Program-made: the position numbers and the translations under genes
The notes under the pieces: generated by a model
The model's database searches: none
The model's input: the letters and a program-made list of their open reading frames with translations, nothing else
What the model was told of the DNA's origin: nothing
Part shown: positions 5,482 through 14,966 of the stretch, in pieces
Layout: every line of letters starts with the position of its first letter
How positions within the stretch are numbered: position 1 is the first letter of the stretch
From: UBA4722 sp044221135
Lineage (GTDB): Bacteria; Pseudomonadota; Gammaproteobacteria; DSM-16500
Assembly: GCA_044221135.1 (NCBI GenBank)
Contig: JBGAPT010000044.1
Location: 1 to 16,377, forward strand
Direction of reading: 5' to 3'
Length of the DNA stretch: 16,377 bases

Positions 5482-7922
5482 AAAAGGAATTTCGAGATAA
5501 AGCACAAGGGCTTTCGGATTTGTTGAATTATGCAGCGTTGATTGCAGAAGGGGTTTGCTTGCTGAAAGACGGTTCCTTATTGGCCGGATTTGCTTATCGC
5601 GGCCACGATTTAGAGTCTGCTGATTCAGAATCACTCGCTTCGCTTTCTGCTTATGTAAATCAAGCGCTGTGCCAATTAGGAGATGGCTGGATGTTACATG
5701 TCGACATGCGACGGTTTTCAAGTTGCGATTATCCATATCCAGAGAGGTCGTTTTTTCCCGATGCCACTTCTCGTTTAATTGATGAAGAGCGACGTAGACA
5801 GTATTTAAAAGAGGACACACATTTTGAAAGTGATTATGTGATGGTATTGACGTATCAAACACCGACTGAAACGACATCACGCTTAAATCATTGGCTTATT
5901 CAAGAAAGCAATGTAGAAAAAGGACAGGAACACAAAGATCGTTTGGTCAATTATTTTTTAGAAAGCATCAGCAAAATAGAAAATGCTCTGTCTTCGCATT
6001 TACATTTTTCTCGTTTAAAGAGTGAAGAACTATTAACCCATTTACATACTTGCATCACAGGATTACCGCATTCTATCAAATTGCCGCACACACCTGTTTA
6101 TCTGGATACACTTTTAGCCTCTCAAGATTTTATCGGGGGCTTACAACCGCAAATCGGCATACACTCTATCAAAATCATCTCTATCATGGGCTTGCCTTTG
6201 GAAAGCCAGCCCGGGCTATTGAATTTATTTGAGCAATTGCCACTGGCATTTCGTTGGTCAAACCGTTTTATTTTTTTAGATCCCCATTCGGCTAATAAAG
6301 AACTCACTCTTTATCGACGCAATTGGTTTCAAAAACGACATGGACTCATGGGCATTTTGCGAGAAGTATTGAATAGTAATAGTGGAGGTGGTTTTCAAAA
6401 CCGCGATGCACTTTCTATGACGGAAGATGCGGATAGGGCGATTGAAGCCGCCGATTCGACGTTAGTGCGTTTTGGTTATTACACCAGTGTTGTGGTGCTG
6501 TTCGATGAAAAAGAAGAGCGGTTAGATGAGGCCACCAAACTCATCTTAAAAGAATTAAGCTTGCGAGGGTTCACAGGCCGGGTGGAAACACTCAATGCCA
6601 TTGAAGCCTATTTAGGTAGTTTACCAGGACACGGTTATGAAAATGTCAGAAAACCACTGATTCATTCGTTGAATTTAGCGGATCTTTTGCCATTAACAAG
6701 CGTATGGGCGGGACTTTCGCACAATCCTTGTCGCTATTATCCAGAGCATTCCCCACCGCTTCTTTATGCAAAGACCACAGGCCATACTCCTTTTCGGTTC
6801 CATCTCCATGTCAATGATGTAGCGCATACGCTTATTAAAGGCGTGACAGGGGCTGGGAAAAGTACACTCGTGTTAACGATCATCGCACAATTTTTTCGAT
6901 ACCAACAAGCACAAGTTTTTTTATTTGATAAAGGCTATTCGGCCTATCCGCTGTGTAAAGCCATGCAAGGCATGCATTATGATATTGGAAGTAGTAAAAA
7001 TGATTTTAGTTTTTACCCGCTAGAATACATTCACGAACCCGGTGAATTGGATTGGGCATGTAGTTGGGTAGAAACATTATTAATGTGTCAAAACATGGTG
7101 GTGACCCCTCTTATTCGAAAAGAAATCCGTGACAGTCTTGTTCGTTTACAACAGCAACCTTTGTCTAAACGTACACTGACTGATTTACAAAGTACCGTAC
7201 AAGATGAATTCATTAAGCAGGGTTTGCAATATTACACGTTGGGCGGCACTGTCGGTTCAATTCTTGATGCAGAACAAGACAGTTTGAGAGCAAGCCATTT
7301 CCAAGTTTTTGAAATGCAGCATTTGTTACAGCAAGGTGAAGCCTGCTTAAAACCGGTTTTGCTTTATCTTTTTCATCAAATAGACAAACGCTTAATGGAG
7401 GATAAACCTTCTCTCATTATCATCGAAGAAGGCCATGCATTTTTAACAGGGCAATTTGGTGCACAGCTTGAAACGTGGTTATTAGAAAAGCGCAAGCAAA
7501 ATACAGGCATTATTTTTATTGATCAAAGTCTTGCAAAACTCATGCAATCACCTTACGCCTATACTCTCCTAGACAGTTGTCATACAAAGATTTTTCTACC
7601 TGATAAAGACGCAGATTCTGAACTCAATGCACCGCTTTATCAAACAGCAGGACTGAACAATCGTGAAATCGAAATGATTAAACATGCACAAGCTAAGCAA
7701 CACTATTACACCACTTCGCATTCAGGCAAGCGGCTTATTGATTTAGGGTTAGGAAAGATTGCTCTGAGTTTTGTCGGTGTCGATAGCGAAACAGATCGTC
7801 GGTTAGTGGAGGGTCTTATCAGTCAGCATGGTAAGCAATGGGTCTATTATTGGCTCATTCAGCGTGGATTAAAAGAATGGGCAGAACAATGGTTACACTT
7901 TTTTAAAGAGGGCACAAGATGA
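5478..7922 (+). CDS. trbE: TrbE, VirB4-family conjugation ATPase
   Basis: This 814-residue ATPase is the large energising subunit of the T4SS, of usual length for TrbE. The N-terminal CagE/TrbE/VirB domain spans roughly residues 1-400. The C-terminal RecA-like domain has Walker A GVTGAGKS at 455-462 and Walker B LIIIEE at 646-651. The later segment FIDQSLAKLMQSPYAYTLLDSCHTKIFLP is typical of VirB4 proteins. It acts at the inner membrane with TrbD and TrbB in pilus biogenesis and substrate transfer. Both ends overlap neighbours through ATGA junctions (trbD upstream, trbJ downstream), which suggests coupled translation. No damage is visible in the frame. Confidence 0.96.
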   Translation: MKKEFRDKAQGLSDLLNYAALIAEGVCLLKDGSLLAGFAYRGHDLESADSESLASLSAYVNQALCQLGDGWMLHVDMRRFSSCDYPYPERSFFPDATSRLIDEERRRQYLKEDTHFESDYVMVLTYQTPTETTSRLNHWLIQESNVEKGQEHKDRLVNYFLESISKIENALSSHLHFSRLKSEELLTHLHTCITGLPHSIKLPHTPVYLDTLLASQDFIGGLQPQIGIHSIKIISIMGLPLESQPGLLNLFEQLPLAFRWSNRFIFLDPHSANKELTLYRRNWFQKRHGLMGILREVLNSNSGGGFQNRDALSMTEDADRAIEAADSTLVRFGYYTSVVVLFDEKEERLDEATKLILKELSLRGFTGRVETLNAIEAYLGSLPGHGYENVRKPLIHSLNLADLLPLTSVWAGLSHNPCRYYPEHSPPLLYAKTTGHTPFRFHLHVNDVAHTLIKGVTGAGKSTLVLTIIAQFFRYQQAQVFLFDKGYSAYPLCKAMQGMHYDIGSSKNDFSFYPLEYIHEPGELDWACSWVETLLMCQNMVVTPLIRKEIRDSLVRLQQQPLSKRTLTDLQSTVQDEFIKQGLQYYTLGGTVGSILDAEQDSLRASHFQVFEMQHLLQQGEACLKPVLLYLFHQIDKRLMEDKPSLIIIEEGHAFLTGQFGAQLETWLLEKRKQNTGIIFIDQSLAKLMQSPYAYTLLDSCHTKIFLPDKDADSELNAPLYQTAGLNNREIEMIKHAQAKQHYYTTSHSGKRLIDLGLGKIALSFVGVDSETDRRLVEGLISQHGKQWVYYWLIQRGLKEWAEQWLHFFKEGTR

Positions 7923-8623
7923 GAATACATTTAGTAGTAGGTTTAATGGCATGCACTGTATTCATGCTGCAAAGCAGCAAAGCGTTTGTTTTTATTGATC
8001 CGAGTAATTTAGTCCAAAACACAGCGACTGCCATGAATACGGCCAACCAAGTGGCAACCCAAGCTAAACAGTTACAAGCTGAATTAAAAGACATGGAAAA
8101 TTACAAAGGCGGTATAGGGCAATGGGCAAACGCACAACATTTTTTATATCAGTTAGCAAGCCAAGTCGAACAAGGCCAAGCGCTTGCTTATCAAATGGGG
8201 AACTTAGATAGTCAGTATCGAAACAAATTTCCGGGTTATGTGCCACCGACGAATTATCAAGAAGCGTATCGTAACTGGGCGCAAACGACCCATGATACAT
8301 TATTGAGTACGTTGGCGAGTGCTGGTATGCAAGCAGCGCAATTTTCCACTGAACAATCGCAATTGAACGAACTGTCTCGATTAAGTCGTACGGCAGAGGG
8401 GCGTATGCAAGCGGTGCAAGTGGGCAACATGATTGCAACGCAGCAAGTCAGTCAATTACAAGCCTTGCGTCAATTAGTGATTACACAAATCAATGCACAA
8501 AATACGTATGCCGCTTATCAAACACAAAAAGAAGAAACAATAGAAGCATCCACTGCACAATGGATTAGTGCAAGCCATACGCCATTTCCTGTCTATGGCA
8601 AAAATCATGCGAACCATGAATAA
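7919..8623 (+). CDS. trbJ: TrbJ, VirB5-family minor pilin/periplasmic T4SS protein
   Basis: The protein has 234 residues with a signal peptide likely cut after SKA (residue 22). It is followed by FIDPSNLVQNTATAMNT, the recognisable mature N-terminus of TrbJ, and long Gln- and Ala-rich helical stretches (40-75, 130-205). VirB5-type proteins sit at the pilus tip and contribute to recipient contact. The P-type family is also linked to entry exclusion through the neighbouring trbK, which is not present here. The start overlaps the trbE stop as ATGA, and trbL begins 10 bp after its end. Confidence 0.88.
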   Translation: MRIHLVVGLMACTVFMLQSSKAFVFIDPSNLVQNTATAMNTANQVATQAKQLQAELKDMENYKGGIGQWANAQHFLYQLASQVEQGQALAYQMGNLDSQYRNKFPGYVPPTNYQEAYRNWAQTTHDTLLSTLASAGMQAAQFSTEQSQLNELSRLSRTAEGRMQAVQVGNMIATQQVSQLQALRQLVITQINAQNTYAAYQTQKEETIEASTAQWISASHTPFPVYGKNHANHE

Positions 8624-8633
8624 GGGTTAATAT

Positions 8634-9737
8634 ATGTCAACAATCTTAAGTGAAATTGTACAGAACTATCAGCAAGCCGCGAGTCAGTGGCAACCTTATT
8701 TATTTCCTGTGACGCAGCATTTATTTGGCATGCTGGCGATGATTGAAATTGCTTGGTCTGGTTTGTTATGGGCAATGAACCAGCAAGACGTCGAATCGTT
8801 ATGGCTTGAGTTTTTTAAAAAGATGCTCACAATTGGTTTTTTCTATACGTTGCTGACTCATGCTGAAGTGTGGCTGCCTGCTATTATCCAGAGTTTTATT
8901 AAAATCGGTGCAGGTGCATCGCATATTAGCGCATTGTATCCCAGTGATATTCTGGATCAAGGTATTAGTGTGGCATCCAGTGTCATGCAGCCTTTATTGA
9001 CAGCGGGATTATTGCATTCAGGTATTGGGCTTGTGATTGGCAGCATCACAGCTCTGGTTGTATTGATTAGTTTTGCGTTGATTGCCGCCGAGTTGGTAGT
9101 GAGCTTAGTCGAATCCTATATTGTGATTAGCGCCGGCATGCTGTTGTTAGGGTTCGCTGCAAACCGTTTTACCTCACAGTATACCAGCAAATATTTAAGT
9201 TACGCTGTCAGTATCGGTGTGAAATTATTTGTTCTTTATCTCATTATTGGTGTCGGTTCTACATTAGCGACACACTGGGGAGAACTCATCTTACAGGGTG
9301 GTAATAAAAACATGGCACCCTTTATGGAAGTCATGGGCGGTGCACTCGTATTTTTATATGTCGCTAAAAATATTCCTAATAAAGCAGAGTCCCTCTTATC
9401 GGGTACGATCAATTTGTCTGGCAATGGCTTGACGGCCGTTGCAGCCGGTGCGGCGTTCATGGCTTCTCGAACAACACTGAATACGACACATTCCAGCATG
9501 GAAGCCATTAAACAAGCCTCCCTGGTCTCTCAACATCATGGCCATTCACCAATGGGCATGTTGAAAGGGGCTATGACTGCGGGTGCTAACCTGGCTTTGT
9601 CTACGGTAGGCAATCACAGCGGCCACTATCGCACCGTAGGCAGCGGCATGATGCAGAAAACACATGCATTAAATAGATCACTTGCAGAAAAACAAGAAAT
9701 AAAAGCAGCCACTTCCGAACCTAATACACCTCAATGA
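8634..9737 (+). CDS. trbL: TrbL, VirB6-family polytopic inner-membrane T4SS protein
   Basis: This 367-residue protein has about six to seven hydrophobic segments between residues 25 and 255, then a soluble Gly-, Ala-, His- and Ser-rich tail (about 260-367). This is the VirB6/TrbL plan. The N-terminal segment, with FPVTQHLFGMLAMIEIAWSG, fits TrbL. These proteins form part of the inner-membrane DNA passage. At 367 residues it is shorter than many TrbL proteins, mainly in the variable tail. The start follows a weak TAAGGG ribosome site. The stop overlaps an unused ATG at 9734. Confidence 0.9.
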   Translation: MSTILSEIVQNYQQAASQWQPYLFPVTQHLFGMLAMIEIAWSGLLWAMNQQDVESLWLEFFKKMLTIGFFYTLLTHAEVWLPAIIQSFIKIGAGASHISALYPSDILDQGISVASSVMQPLLTAGLLHSGIGLVIGSITALVVLISFALIAAELVVSLVESYIVISAGMLLLGFAANRFTSQYTSKYLSYAVSIGVKLFVLYLIIGVGSTLATHWGELILQGGNKNMAPFMEVMGGALVFLYVAKNIPNKAESLLSGTINLSGNGLTAVAAGAAFMASRTTLNTTHSSMEAIKQASLVSQHHGHSPMGMLKGAMTAGANLALSTVGNHSGHYRTVGSGMMQKTHALNRSLAEKQEIKAATSEPNTPQ

Positions 9738-9751
9738 AAAGGATACACGTT

Positions 9752-10480
9752 ATGAAATCATTTTTATCTGTTTTATCTCAGTTGCATGACTTATTCGTGA
9801 AGAAGCATGTTGCACCGTCTTCAGAAAATATAGCAGAAAATACAACCAATCCCTATATTGCTGCACGGCATGAATGGAACTTGATGTATGGTGATATTAT
9901 TAAAGCCAAACACAATTGGCAGCAAGTCGCATTATTATTGATTTTGACGCATCTTGTTTTATTGATCGGATTGATCATACTGGCTTTACAAAAACATGTT
10001 GTGCCTTATGTCGTGCAAGTGGATAAGCTTGGCAACGCTAATTTTAGTCAATTCTTAACTTCACAACCCACTCCATCGCCTTTAGTCATTAACGCGATGA
10101 TCAGGCGTTATATTGAAACAGCCCGTACAGTGATTGCAGACCCCGTGGCTGAAAAACATAATTTAGATTTTGTTTATCAAATCACAAAAAACTCAGCACG
10201 TAGTGTGCTCGATAATTATTATCATGAAAAAAATCCATTTGACATCGTGAAAGCCGAAACAGTTGATGTGATGATCAATACCGTCTTAGAAAAATCATCC
10301 GAAACATGGCAAGTCGATTGGACTGAAACCCATCGTGATTTAAACGGTCATATAACAAATGAAAACCATTTTTCAGGACTCATCACCATTGAGCAGCGTG
10401 TTCCTTCTCGTGTGGAAGAAATCAATGTGAACCCATTAGGATTGTATGTCACTCATTTAAGCTGGGCAACTCAGCAATAA
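9752..10480 (+). CDS. trbF: TrbF, VirB8-family T4SS assembly factor
   Basis: The protein has 242 residues: a cytoplasmic N-terminus with NPYIAARHEWNLMYGD (33-48), one membrane helix (about 58-79), then VPYVVQVDKLG (84-94) and a periplasmic NTF2-like domain containing WQVDWTETHRDLNG. All are hallmarks of TrbF. It bridges the inner-membrane complex to the TrbG/TrbI core. The start at 9752 is favoured because AAAGGA lies about ten bases upstream. The in-frame ATG at 9734, which overlaps the trbL stop, has no ribosome site but would add only six residues. Confidence 0.95.
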   Translation: MKSFLSVLSQLHDLFVKKHVAPSSENIAENTTNPYIAARHEWNLMYGDIIKAKHNWQQVALLLILTHLVLLIGLIILALQKHVVPYVVQVDKLGNANFSQFLTSQPTPSPLVINAMIRRYIETARTVIADPVAEKHNLDFVYQITKNSARSVLDNYYHEKNPFDIVKAETVDVMINTVLEKSSETWQVDWTETHRDLNGHITNENHFSGLITIEQRVPSRVEEINVNPLGLYVTHLSWATQQ

Positions 10481-10489
10481 GAGGTCAAT

Positions 10490-11416
10490 ATGCAAAAATC
10501 ATTTGTATTATTAGGGGCATGTTGGATGTTAACGAGCTGTATGGCGAATCATAATCAGCTTGTTTCATTCGATACATTGCCAAAAATCAGTGAACCTTCT
10601 AACGCTGCACCCGCAGTTTCTACACAAGCAGAATTATTACAGCAACAGCCGTTAGAAGAAAAATCTGCTTTGTCTCATTTCATCAAAACACATCAGGCAT
10701 CGATTTTAGAAACCAATCAATCAGTACAATTTCCTTTTGGTCGTGTTGTTCCAGAAATAAGCTGTTTGCCTTTACATGCCTGTGATATTGCATTACAAAC
10801 AGGAGAAAAAGTTACTGGTGTCTATCCAGGAGATACGTCACGGTGGCTATTTGAAGAAGCAGTGAGCGGTAATGAAGAAAAACAAGTCCATGTTCTTTTT
10901 AAGCCAAAAGAAGAAAATATAGCTACGAACGTTATTATTACGACAACCCAGCGCACGTATCATTTGAATTTATCTTCTAACCCCAACACATCTATTAAAT
11001 ATGTGTCCTTTTATTACCCGGATGATTTTTTACAAGCTTGGAAAGACTTACAAGAAACTACAAAAAAGAAATTAGACGAGCAGGAAGCTCAACACAATGA
11101 ATTCTCAATAATGGGCAGTACGCTTCATTTTAACTATCGTATTGAAACCGCTTTATTCAGTCACCGGCCTTGCTGGATGCCGGTTCGAGCATTTAACAAT
11201 GGCAAGCAAGTCTATATTCAGATGCCAGAAATTTCGGAGACGATGCCATTACCTGCTTTATTTATTCTGGGAAACGATAGTAAGCCCCAATTAGTCAATT
11301 ACCGTATTAAAAAACCCTATTACATTGTCGATAGGCTGTTTCAAAAAGCAGTGTTAATCAGCGGTACAGGCAATGATGCTGAACGCGTAACCATTATTGA
11401 TGAAAATAGAGCATGA
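10490..11416 (+). CDS. trbG: TrbG, VirB9-family outer-membrane core protein (probable lipoprotein)
   Basis: This 308-residue protein has a lipoprotein signal ending in the lipobox LTSC (C17). A variable Pro/Gln-rich linker follows, then the VirB9 fold: VQFPFGRVVPEISCLPLHACDIALQTGE (about 79-106), GVYPGDTSRW, and the C-terminal β-domain with FNYRIE, WMPVRAFNNGKQVYIQMP and the final LFQKAVLISG. VirB9/TrbG forms the outer-membrane ring with VirB10/TrbI. No trbH (VirB7-like lipoprotein) gene lies nearby, so the lipid anchor on TrbG itself may do that job. AGAGGT precedes the start, and trbI follows after 8 bp. Confidence 0.93.
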   Translation: MQKSFVLLGACWMLTSCMANHNQLVSFDTLPKISEPSNAAPAVSTQAELLQQQPLEEKSALSHFIKTHQASILETNQSVQFPFGRVVPEISCLPLHACDIALQTGEKVTGVYPGDTSRWLFEEAVSGNEEKQVHVLFKPKEENIATNVIITTTQRTYHLNLSSNPNTSIKYVSFYYPDDFLQAWKDLQETTKKKLDEQEAQHNEFSIMGSTLHFNYRIETALFSHRPCWMPVRAFNNGKQVYIQMPEISETMPLPALFILGNDSKPQLVNYRIKKPYYIVDRLFQKAVLISGTGNDAERVTIIDENRA

Positions 11417-11424
11417 GGTGAGCG

Positions 11425-12495
11425 ATGCAAAAAAAATTTATTTTAAAGTGGGTGCCTAAAGTAACACATATTAATCCATGGGCTTTTGTGGTTGCATGTG
11501 TGTTTTTAGCGTTGGTGGGCGGTGTATTATTTTATTCTGTGACCAGTGCTTCTTCCATCAAGCAAAAAACAAATACTATACCAGTAGCTCCTATGGAAGC
11601 AGAAGAAGAAAAACCCTGGTATCAAAATGTACCGGATGCAATGATACAAAAAGAACCTTCTATCTCTTCTTCTCCCTCTTCAGAATTCGATACCAATGCA
11701 TCACATGAGAAAGAAGCTAAGCTAAAAGCGGCCATGGATTCACCTCTTAAAGCACCTATTGAGCTAACAGTAGATATTAAAAGTGAAAACAGTGGTCAGT
11801 TACACTCCGCTTCTCCTCAATATAGTTTAAGTCAACCAACAGAAAAATAAAATTTTCTAACTCGACTCTCTCAAGCGATGGACGATGATACTTTACATCA
11901 ACCTTTAAAAAAGCCTTTCTCACCTTTTATGCTACAAACAGGGACATTGCTACCTGCTACTTTAATCAGTGGCATCAACAGTGAATTACCAGGTCAACTC
12001 ATCGCGCTTGTTAATCAAAATGTATATGACAGTGTGAGTGGACATTACTTGCTTGTGCCCCAAGGATCCAAGCTGATCTTACTTTACGATTCAAATGTTT
12101 CTTATGGCCAAAAACGTTTACTGGTTGTTGTCAAGCGGTTGATTTTCCCGAATGGTGATAGCATGGATTTAGAAGGCATGCCGGCTGTGGATGAGCAAGG
12201 CCAAACTGGTTTACATGATCAAGTTAATAATCATTACACACGGATTTTTGGCAATGCAGCCATGTTGGGTTTAATCACAGGTGGTTTTCAATTGAGCCAG
12301 CCAGCACAGACGACTTCGGCTACAACGATTTCCACTTCCCAAGTCATGGCAAGTGCTTTAGGTGAACAAATGGGACAAGTCAGTATGAATATGACAAATA
12401 AAAATTTAGATATTGCGCCTGAACTCGTGATTCGCCCAGGTTATCTATTTAACGTGCAAGTCACCAAGGACTTACTCTTTCCAGGAGCTTATTAA
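11425..12495 (+). pseudogene. trbI: TrbI (VirB10-family), interrupted by an in-frame TAA
   Basis: Codons 1-141 encode a short cytoplasmic start, one membrane helix (about 19-38) and a Pro/Ser-rich linker. TAA at 11848-11850 then stops translation. The same frame continues without shift to 12495, encoding the conserved TrbI periplasmic domain: GTLLPATLISGINSELPGQ, NVYDSVSGHYLLVPQGSKL, and GLHDQVNNHYTRIFG. VirB10/TrbI spans both membranes and is essential for the channel. A restart at ATG 11878 has no ribosome site and would yield a 205-residue fragment without membrane anchor or signal. A single base substitution (for example from CAA, AAA or GAA) explains the stop. Alternatives are read-through or a sequencing error. 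The gene identity is firm; its functional state is uncertain. Confidence 0.85.
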
Positions 12496-12517
12496 TCAAT
12501 AAAGAGAGGTCATTCTT

Positions 12518-12907
12518 ATGAAAACACTGAACCGTGTGCAACTGATTGGTTTGTTAGGTGCTGATCCTAAAATCTATGCGATGCCAAGTGGCATCTTAGT
12601 TGCCAAATTTCCGCTTGCAACCCAATACGTCTATAAAGAAAAAACGCTACCGAATGTGATTCGTAAAAAGACAGAATGGCACCCCATCATCGTCATGGGC
12701 GACTTAGCGGAGCTTGCCGAACGGTTTTTACAAAAAGGCACTTGTGTTCATATTGAAGGAAGTTTGAAGTCACGTGAATATGAAAATAAAGAGAAGGCCA
12801 TGCAACGACTCACAGAAATTATTGCAAGCGATATGATTGTTCTGCAGGGTGGAAAACAAGAAATCGCACCTAAATTAAAGTTGGAACAGCCAATAGAAGG
12901 AAAATAA
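12518..12907 (+). CDS. ssb: Single-stranded DNA-binding protein (SSB-like), operon-encoded
   Basis: This 129-residue OB-fold protein matches bacterial SSB: LNRVQLIGLLGADPKIYAMP, KFPLATQ, TEWHPIIVMGDLAELAERFLQKGT, and VHIEGSLKSREYE ending in IIASDMIVLQGG. The C-terminal tail is short and ends in QPIEGK, so it lacks the acidic DDDIPF-like tip that housekeeping SSB uses to recruit repair and replication proteins. It may coat transferred single strands in the recipient or protect the element. It lies between trbI and the DUF2274-like gene, within the transfer operon, preceded by AGAGAGG. Confidence 0.88.
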   Translation: MKTLNRVQLIGLLGADPKIYAMPSGILVAKFPLATQYVYKEKTLPNVIRKKTEWHPIIVMGDLAELAERFLQKGTCVHIEGSLKSREYENKEKAMQRLTEIIASDMIVLQGGKQEIAPKLKLEQPIEGK

Positions 12908-12908
12908 T

Positions 12909-13148
12909 ATGAAGCTCATGTTAAAAATTTCCACCGCAGTTCCGCGTGTTGAAAAAATAAAGCTTGAACCCGAGCTTGTAGAATTATTTGATGCTTATAT
13001 GGATTATTACAAAAAACAGCTGAGTATGGCTTTGACAGAAGAGCAAGTCATCAAAGAAATCATGTCTGCATTTATGAAATCCGACCGTGAATTTACGCGT
13101 TGGTACCATCAACGTACTGTTAAGCATGAAAAAGCTATTGAACCATAA
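12909..13148 (+). CDS. Small DUF2274-like protein of the trb operon
   Basis: This 79-residue charged, helical protein has no signal peptide. The pattern LEPELVELFDAYMDYY, then EEQVIKEIMSAFMKSDREFTRWYHQ, resembles DUF2274, a family of small proteins normally encoded just after trbI in P-type conjugation clusters; its function is unknown. The shape (helix, loop, helix ending in an F(M/L)xSDRxF motif) could fit a ribbon-helix-helix-like or adaptor protein, but that is a guess. AAGGA precedes the start, and the last 23 bases overlap traG. Confidence 0.65.
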   Translation: MKLMLKISTAVPRVEKIKLEPELVELFDAYMDYYKKQLSMALTEEQVIKEIMSAFMKSDREFTRWYHQRTVKHEKAIEP

Positions 13149-14901
13149 CAGCCAACGCACCATCAAGCAGCGCCTATTCTATACGGTGCTGATGTTAATG
13201 ATTTTGCTGGCCGGCAGTTTTGTAGCAACCCAACTGACTGCCGTTCAGTTGCATTTTCATCCAGTACTAGGCAAGCCACTGATTGCAAGCCTGCGATTGT
13301 ATGATCCAATCGATTTTTGGATATGGTTTTATCGCTATGGTGATACAACAAGTTTAGCAAAATACTTTCATGTAGGTTGGTGGTGCATAGCAAGTTCACT
13401 TTTAATTGTTCTCATTTTCTCTTTAGTAATTAACTTGCAGGAACATATCTATAAACCTCTTGCAGATACCCACGGCAGCGCTCATTTTGCAACACGCAAA
13501 GAAGTTAAACAAAGTGGATTGATGAATTGTAACAATGATACAGCTGTTTACGTGGGTGCCTATTACGATACAGTAACAGGCAAACTACATCATCTCAAAG
13601 ATAGTAGCCCCACACATGTCTTTGTTTTTGCACCTTCTCGCTCAGGCAAGGGGGTAGGATTGATTATTCCCACTTTACTCAGCTACCAAAGTTCTGTGAT
13701 TATCAGCGATTTTAAACTTGAAAACTGGCACATCACAGCAGGTTATCGAAAATCGATAGGCCAAATTGTTTTAAAGTTCGATCCGACTTGTACCGATGGT
13801 ACCGCCGTTTGCTTTAATCCCTTAAGCGAAATTCGTTTGGGCCAACATGAAGTACGTGATGCGCAGCTTATCGCAGACATGCTCGTTGATCCTCATGGTA
13901 AAGGGTGCCACGACCATTGGTCAAACGCAGCTAATTCCTTACTGGTATCCACTATTTTGCATGTACTTTATAGCGAAAGTGATAAATCGCTTGCTGGCGT
14001 TCGGGCTTTTTTAACGCATCCCCACCGCACTGAAGAAGAAACCTTACAAGAGATGTTAGCAACCACTCATGATCCTGATTATCAGCATAGCTGGATTGAT
14101 AGAGGTACAGGTGAACCAACTATGACCCATTCCATTGTTGCATCGGGTGCACGTGAAATGTTAAATAAATGCGAAGAAGAACGCACTAGCATTATTTCTT
14201 CTGCACTCACTTATCTTAAACTCTATCGTGATCCTATTATCGCCATGAACACCCGAAATCACGATTTCAAGATCACAGATTTTATTCATCATGAAAAACC
14301 CATCAGTCTTTATCTAGGAATCCCACCTTCTGATATCACTCGCACCATGCCACTTATGCGCCTCATGTTACAAATGATCTTATCACGCTTAACTGAAAGC
14401 CTGGAGCCCCATACCCAATCTTCACAGCGTAGACAAGTCCTGCTGATGCTAGATGAATTTCCACAATTCGGCAAATTACCTTTCTTTGAAAAAGCATTAA
14501 GTTATAGTGCTGGCTATAACATTCGTGCTTATCTCGTCAGTCAAGACATGCAACAAATTTATAAAGAATATGGCCATGATCAATCTATCGTATCTAATTG
14601 CGGAATACGCATCGCCTATGCACCCAATACGCTTGAGACAGCAAAGTATTTATCTGAGTCATTAGGTTCAACAACATTGCGGCAAAAACATATCCACTAT
14701 TCAGGAAGACGATTTCAATGGTTAATGAATAATATGAGCATAAGTGAGCAAGATACGAAGCGACCATTACTGACCCCTGATGAATTAATGCGATTGCCGC
14801 AAGATGTAGCATTAATTTTTAAGAATGGAGTAGCACCGATTTATGGGAATAAAATTTATTACTATAGGGAATTATTGTTCGATAAGTGTAGATGGTTATA
14901 G
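13126..14901 (+). CDS. traG: TraG, VirD4-family coupling protein
   Basis: This 591-residue coupling ATPase links the relaxosome to the secretion channel. It has two N-terminal membrane helices (about 17-38 and 83-103) and the THGSAHFAT segment typical of TraG. Walker A is FAPSRSGKGVG (K175; Ala replaces the first Gly, as is common in the family), and Walker B is LLMLDEFPQFGKL (D443, E444). Next come SAGYNIRAYLVSQDMQQIYKEYG and YAPNTLETAKYLSESLG. The start at 13126 overlaps the DUF2274-like gene by 23 bp and has only a poor ribosome site, so translation is probably coupled. An in-frame ATG at 13087 would lie deeper in that gene. Its position at the end of the operon, rather than before trbB, differs from Tn4371-like elements. 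Confidence 0.94.
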   Translation: MKKLLNHNSQRTIKQRLFYTVLMLMILLAGSFVATQLTAVQLHFHPVLGKPLIASLRLYDPIDFWIWFYRYGDTTSLAKYFHVGWWCIASSLLIVLIFSLVINLQEHIYKPLADTHGSAHFATRKEVKQSGLMNCNNDTAVYVGAYYDTVTGKLHHLKDSSPTHVFVFAPSRSGKGVGLIIPTLLSYQSSVIISDFKLENWHITAGYRKSIGQIVLKFDPTCTDGTAVCFNPLSEIRLGQHEVRDAQLIADMLVDPHGKGCHDHWSNAANSLLVSTILHVLYSESDKSLAGVRAFLTHPHRTEEETLQEMLATTHDPDYQHSWIDRGTGEPTMTHSIVASGAREMLNKCEEERTSIISSALTYLKLYRDPIIAMNTRNHDFKITDFIHHEKPISLYLGIPPSDITRTMPLMRLMLQMILSRLTESLEPHTQSSQRRQVLLMLDEFPQFGKLPFFEKALSYSAGYNIRAYLVSQDMQQIYKEYGHDQSIVSNCGIRIAYAPNTLETAKYLSESLGSTTLRQKHIHYSGRRFQWLMNNMSISEQDTKRPLLTPDELMRLPQDVALIFKNGVAPIYGNKIYYYRELLFDKCRWL

Positions 14902-14966
14902 AAAAGATATGCAAAGCATGAGATGATAAATAGATTTCTAATGGATGTCATATAAAAGGAAATTTT

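Noticed and set aside
11840..11890. Frameshift in trbI
   Set aside because: Both halves are in the same frame, so the lesion is a nonsense codon and not an indel.
11878..12495. A separate intact 205-residue protein
   Set aside because: It has no ribosome site, signal peptide or membrane anchor, and its sequence is the conserved C-terminal part of TrbI.
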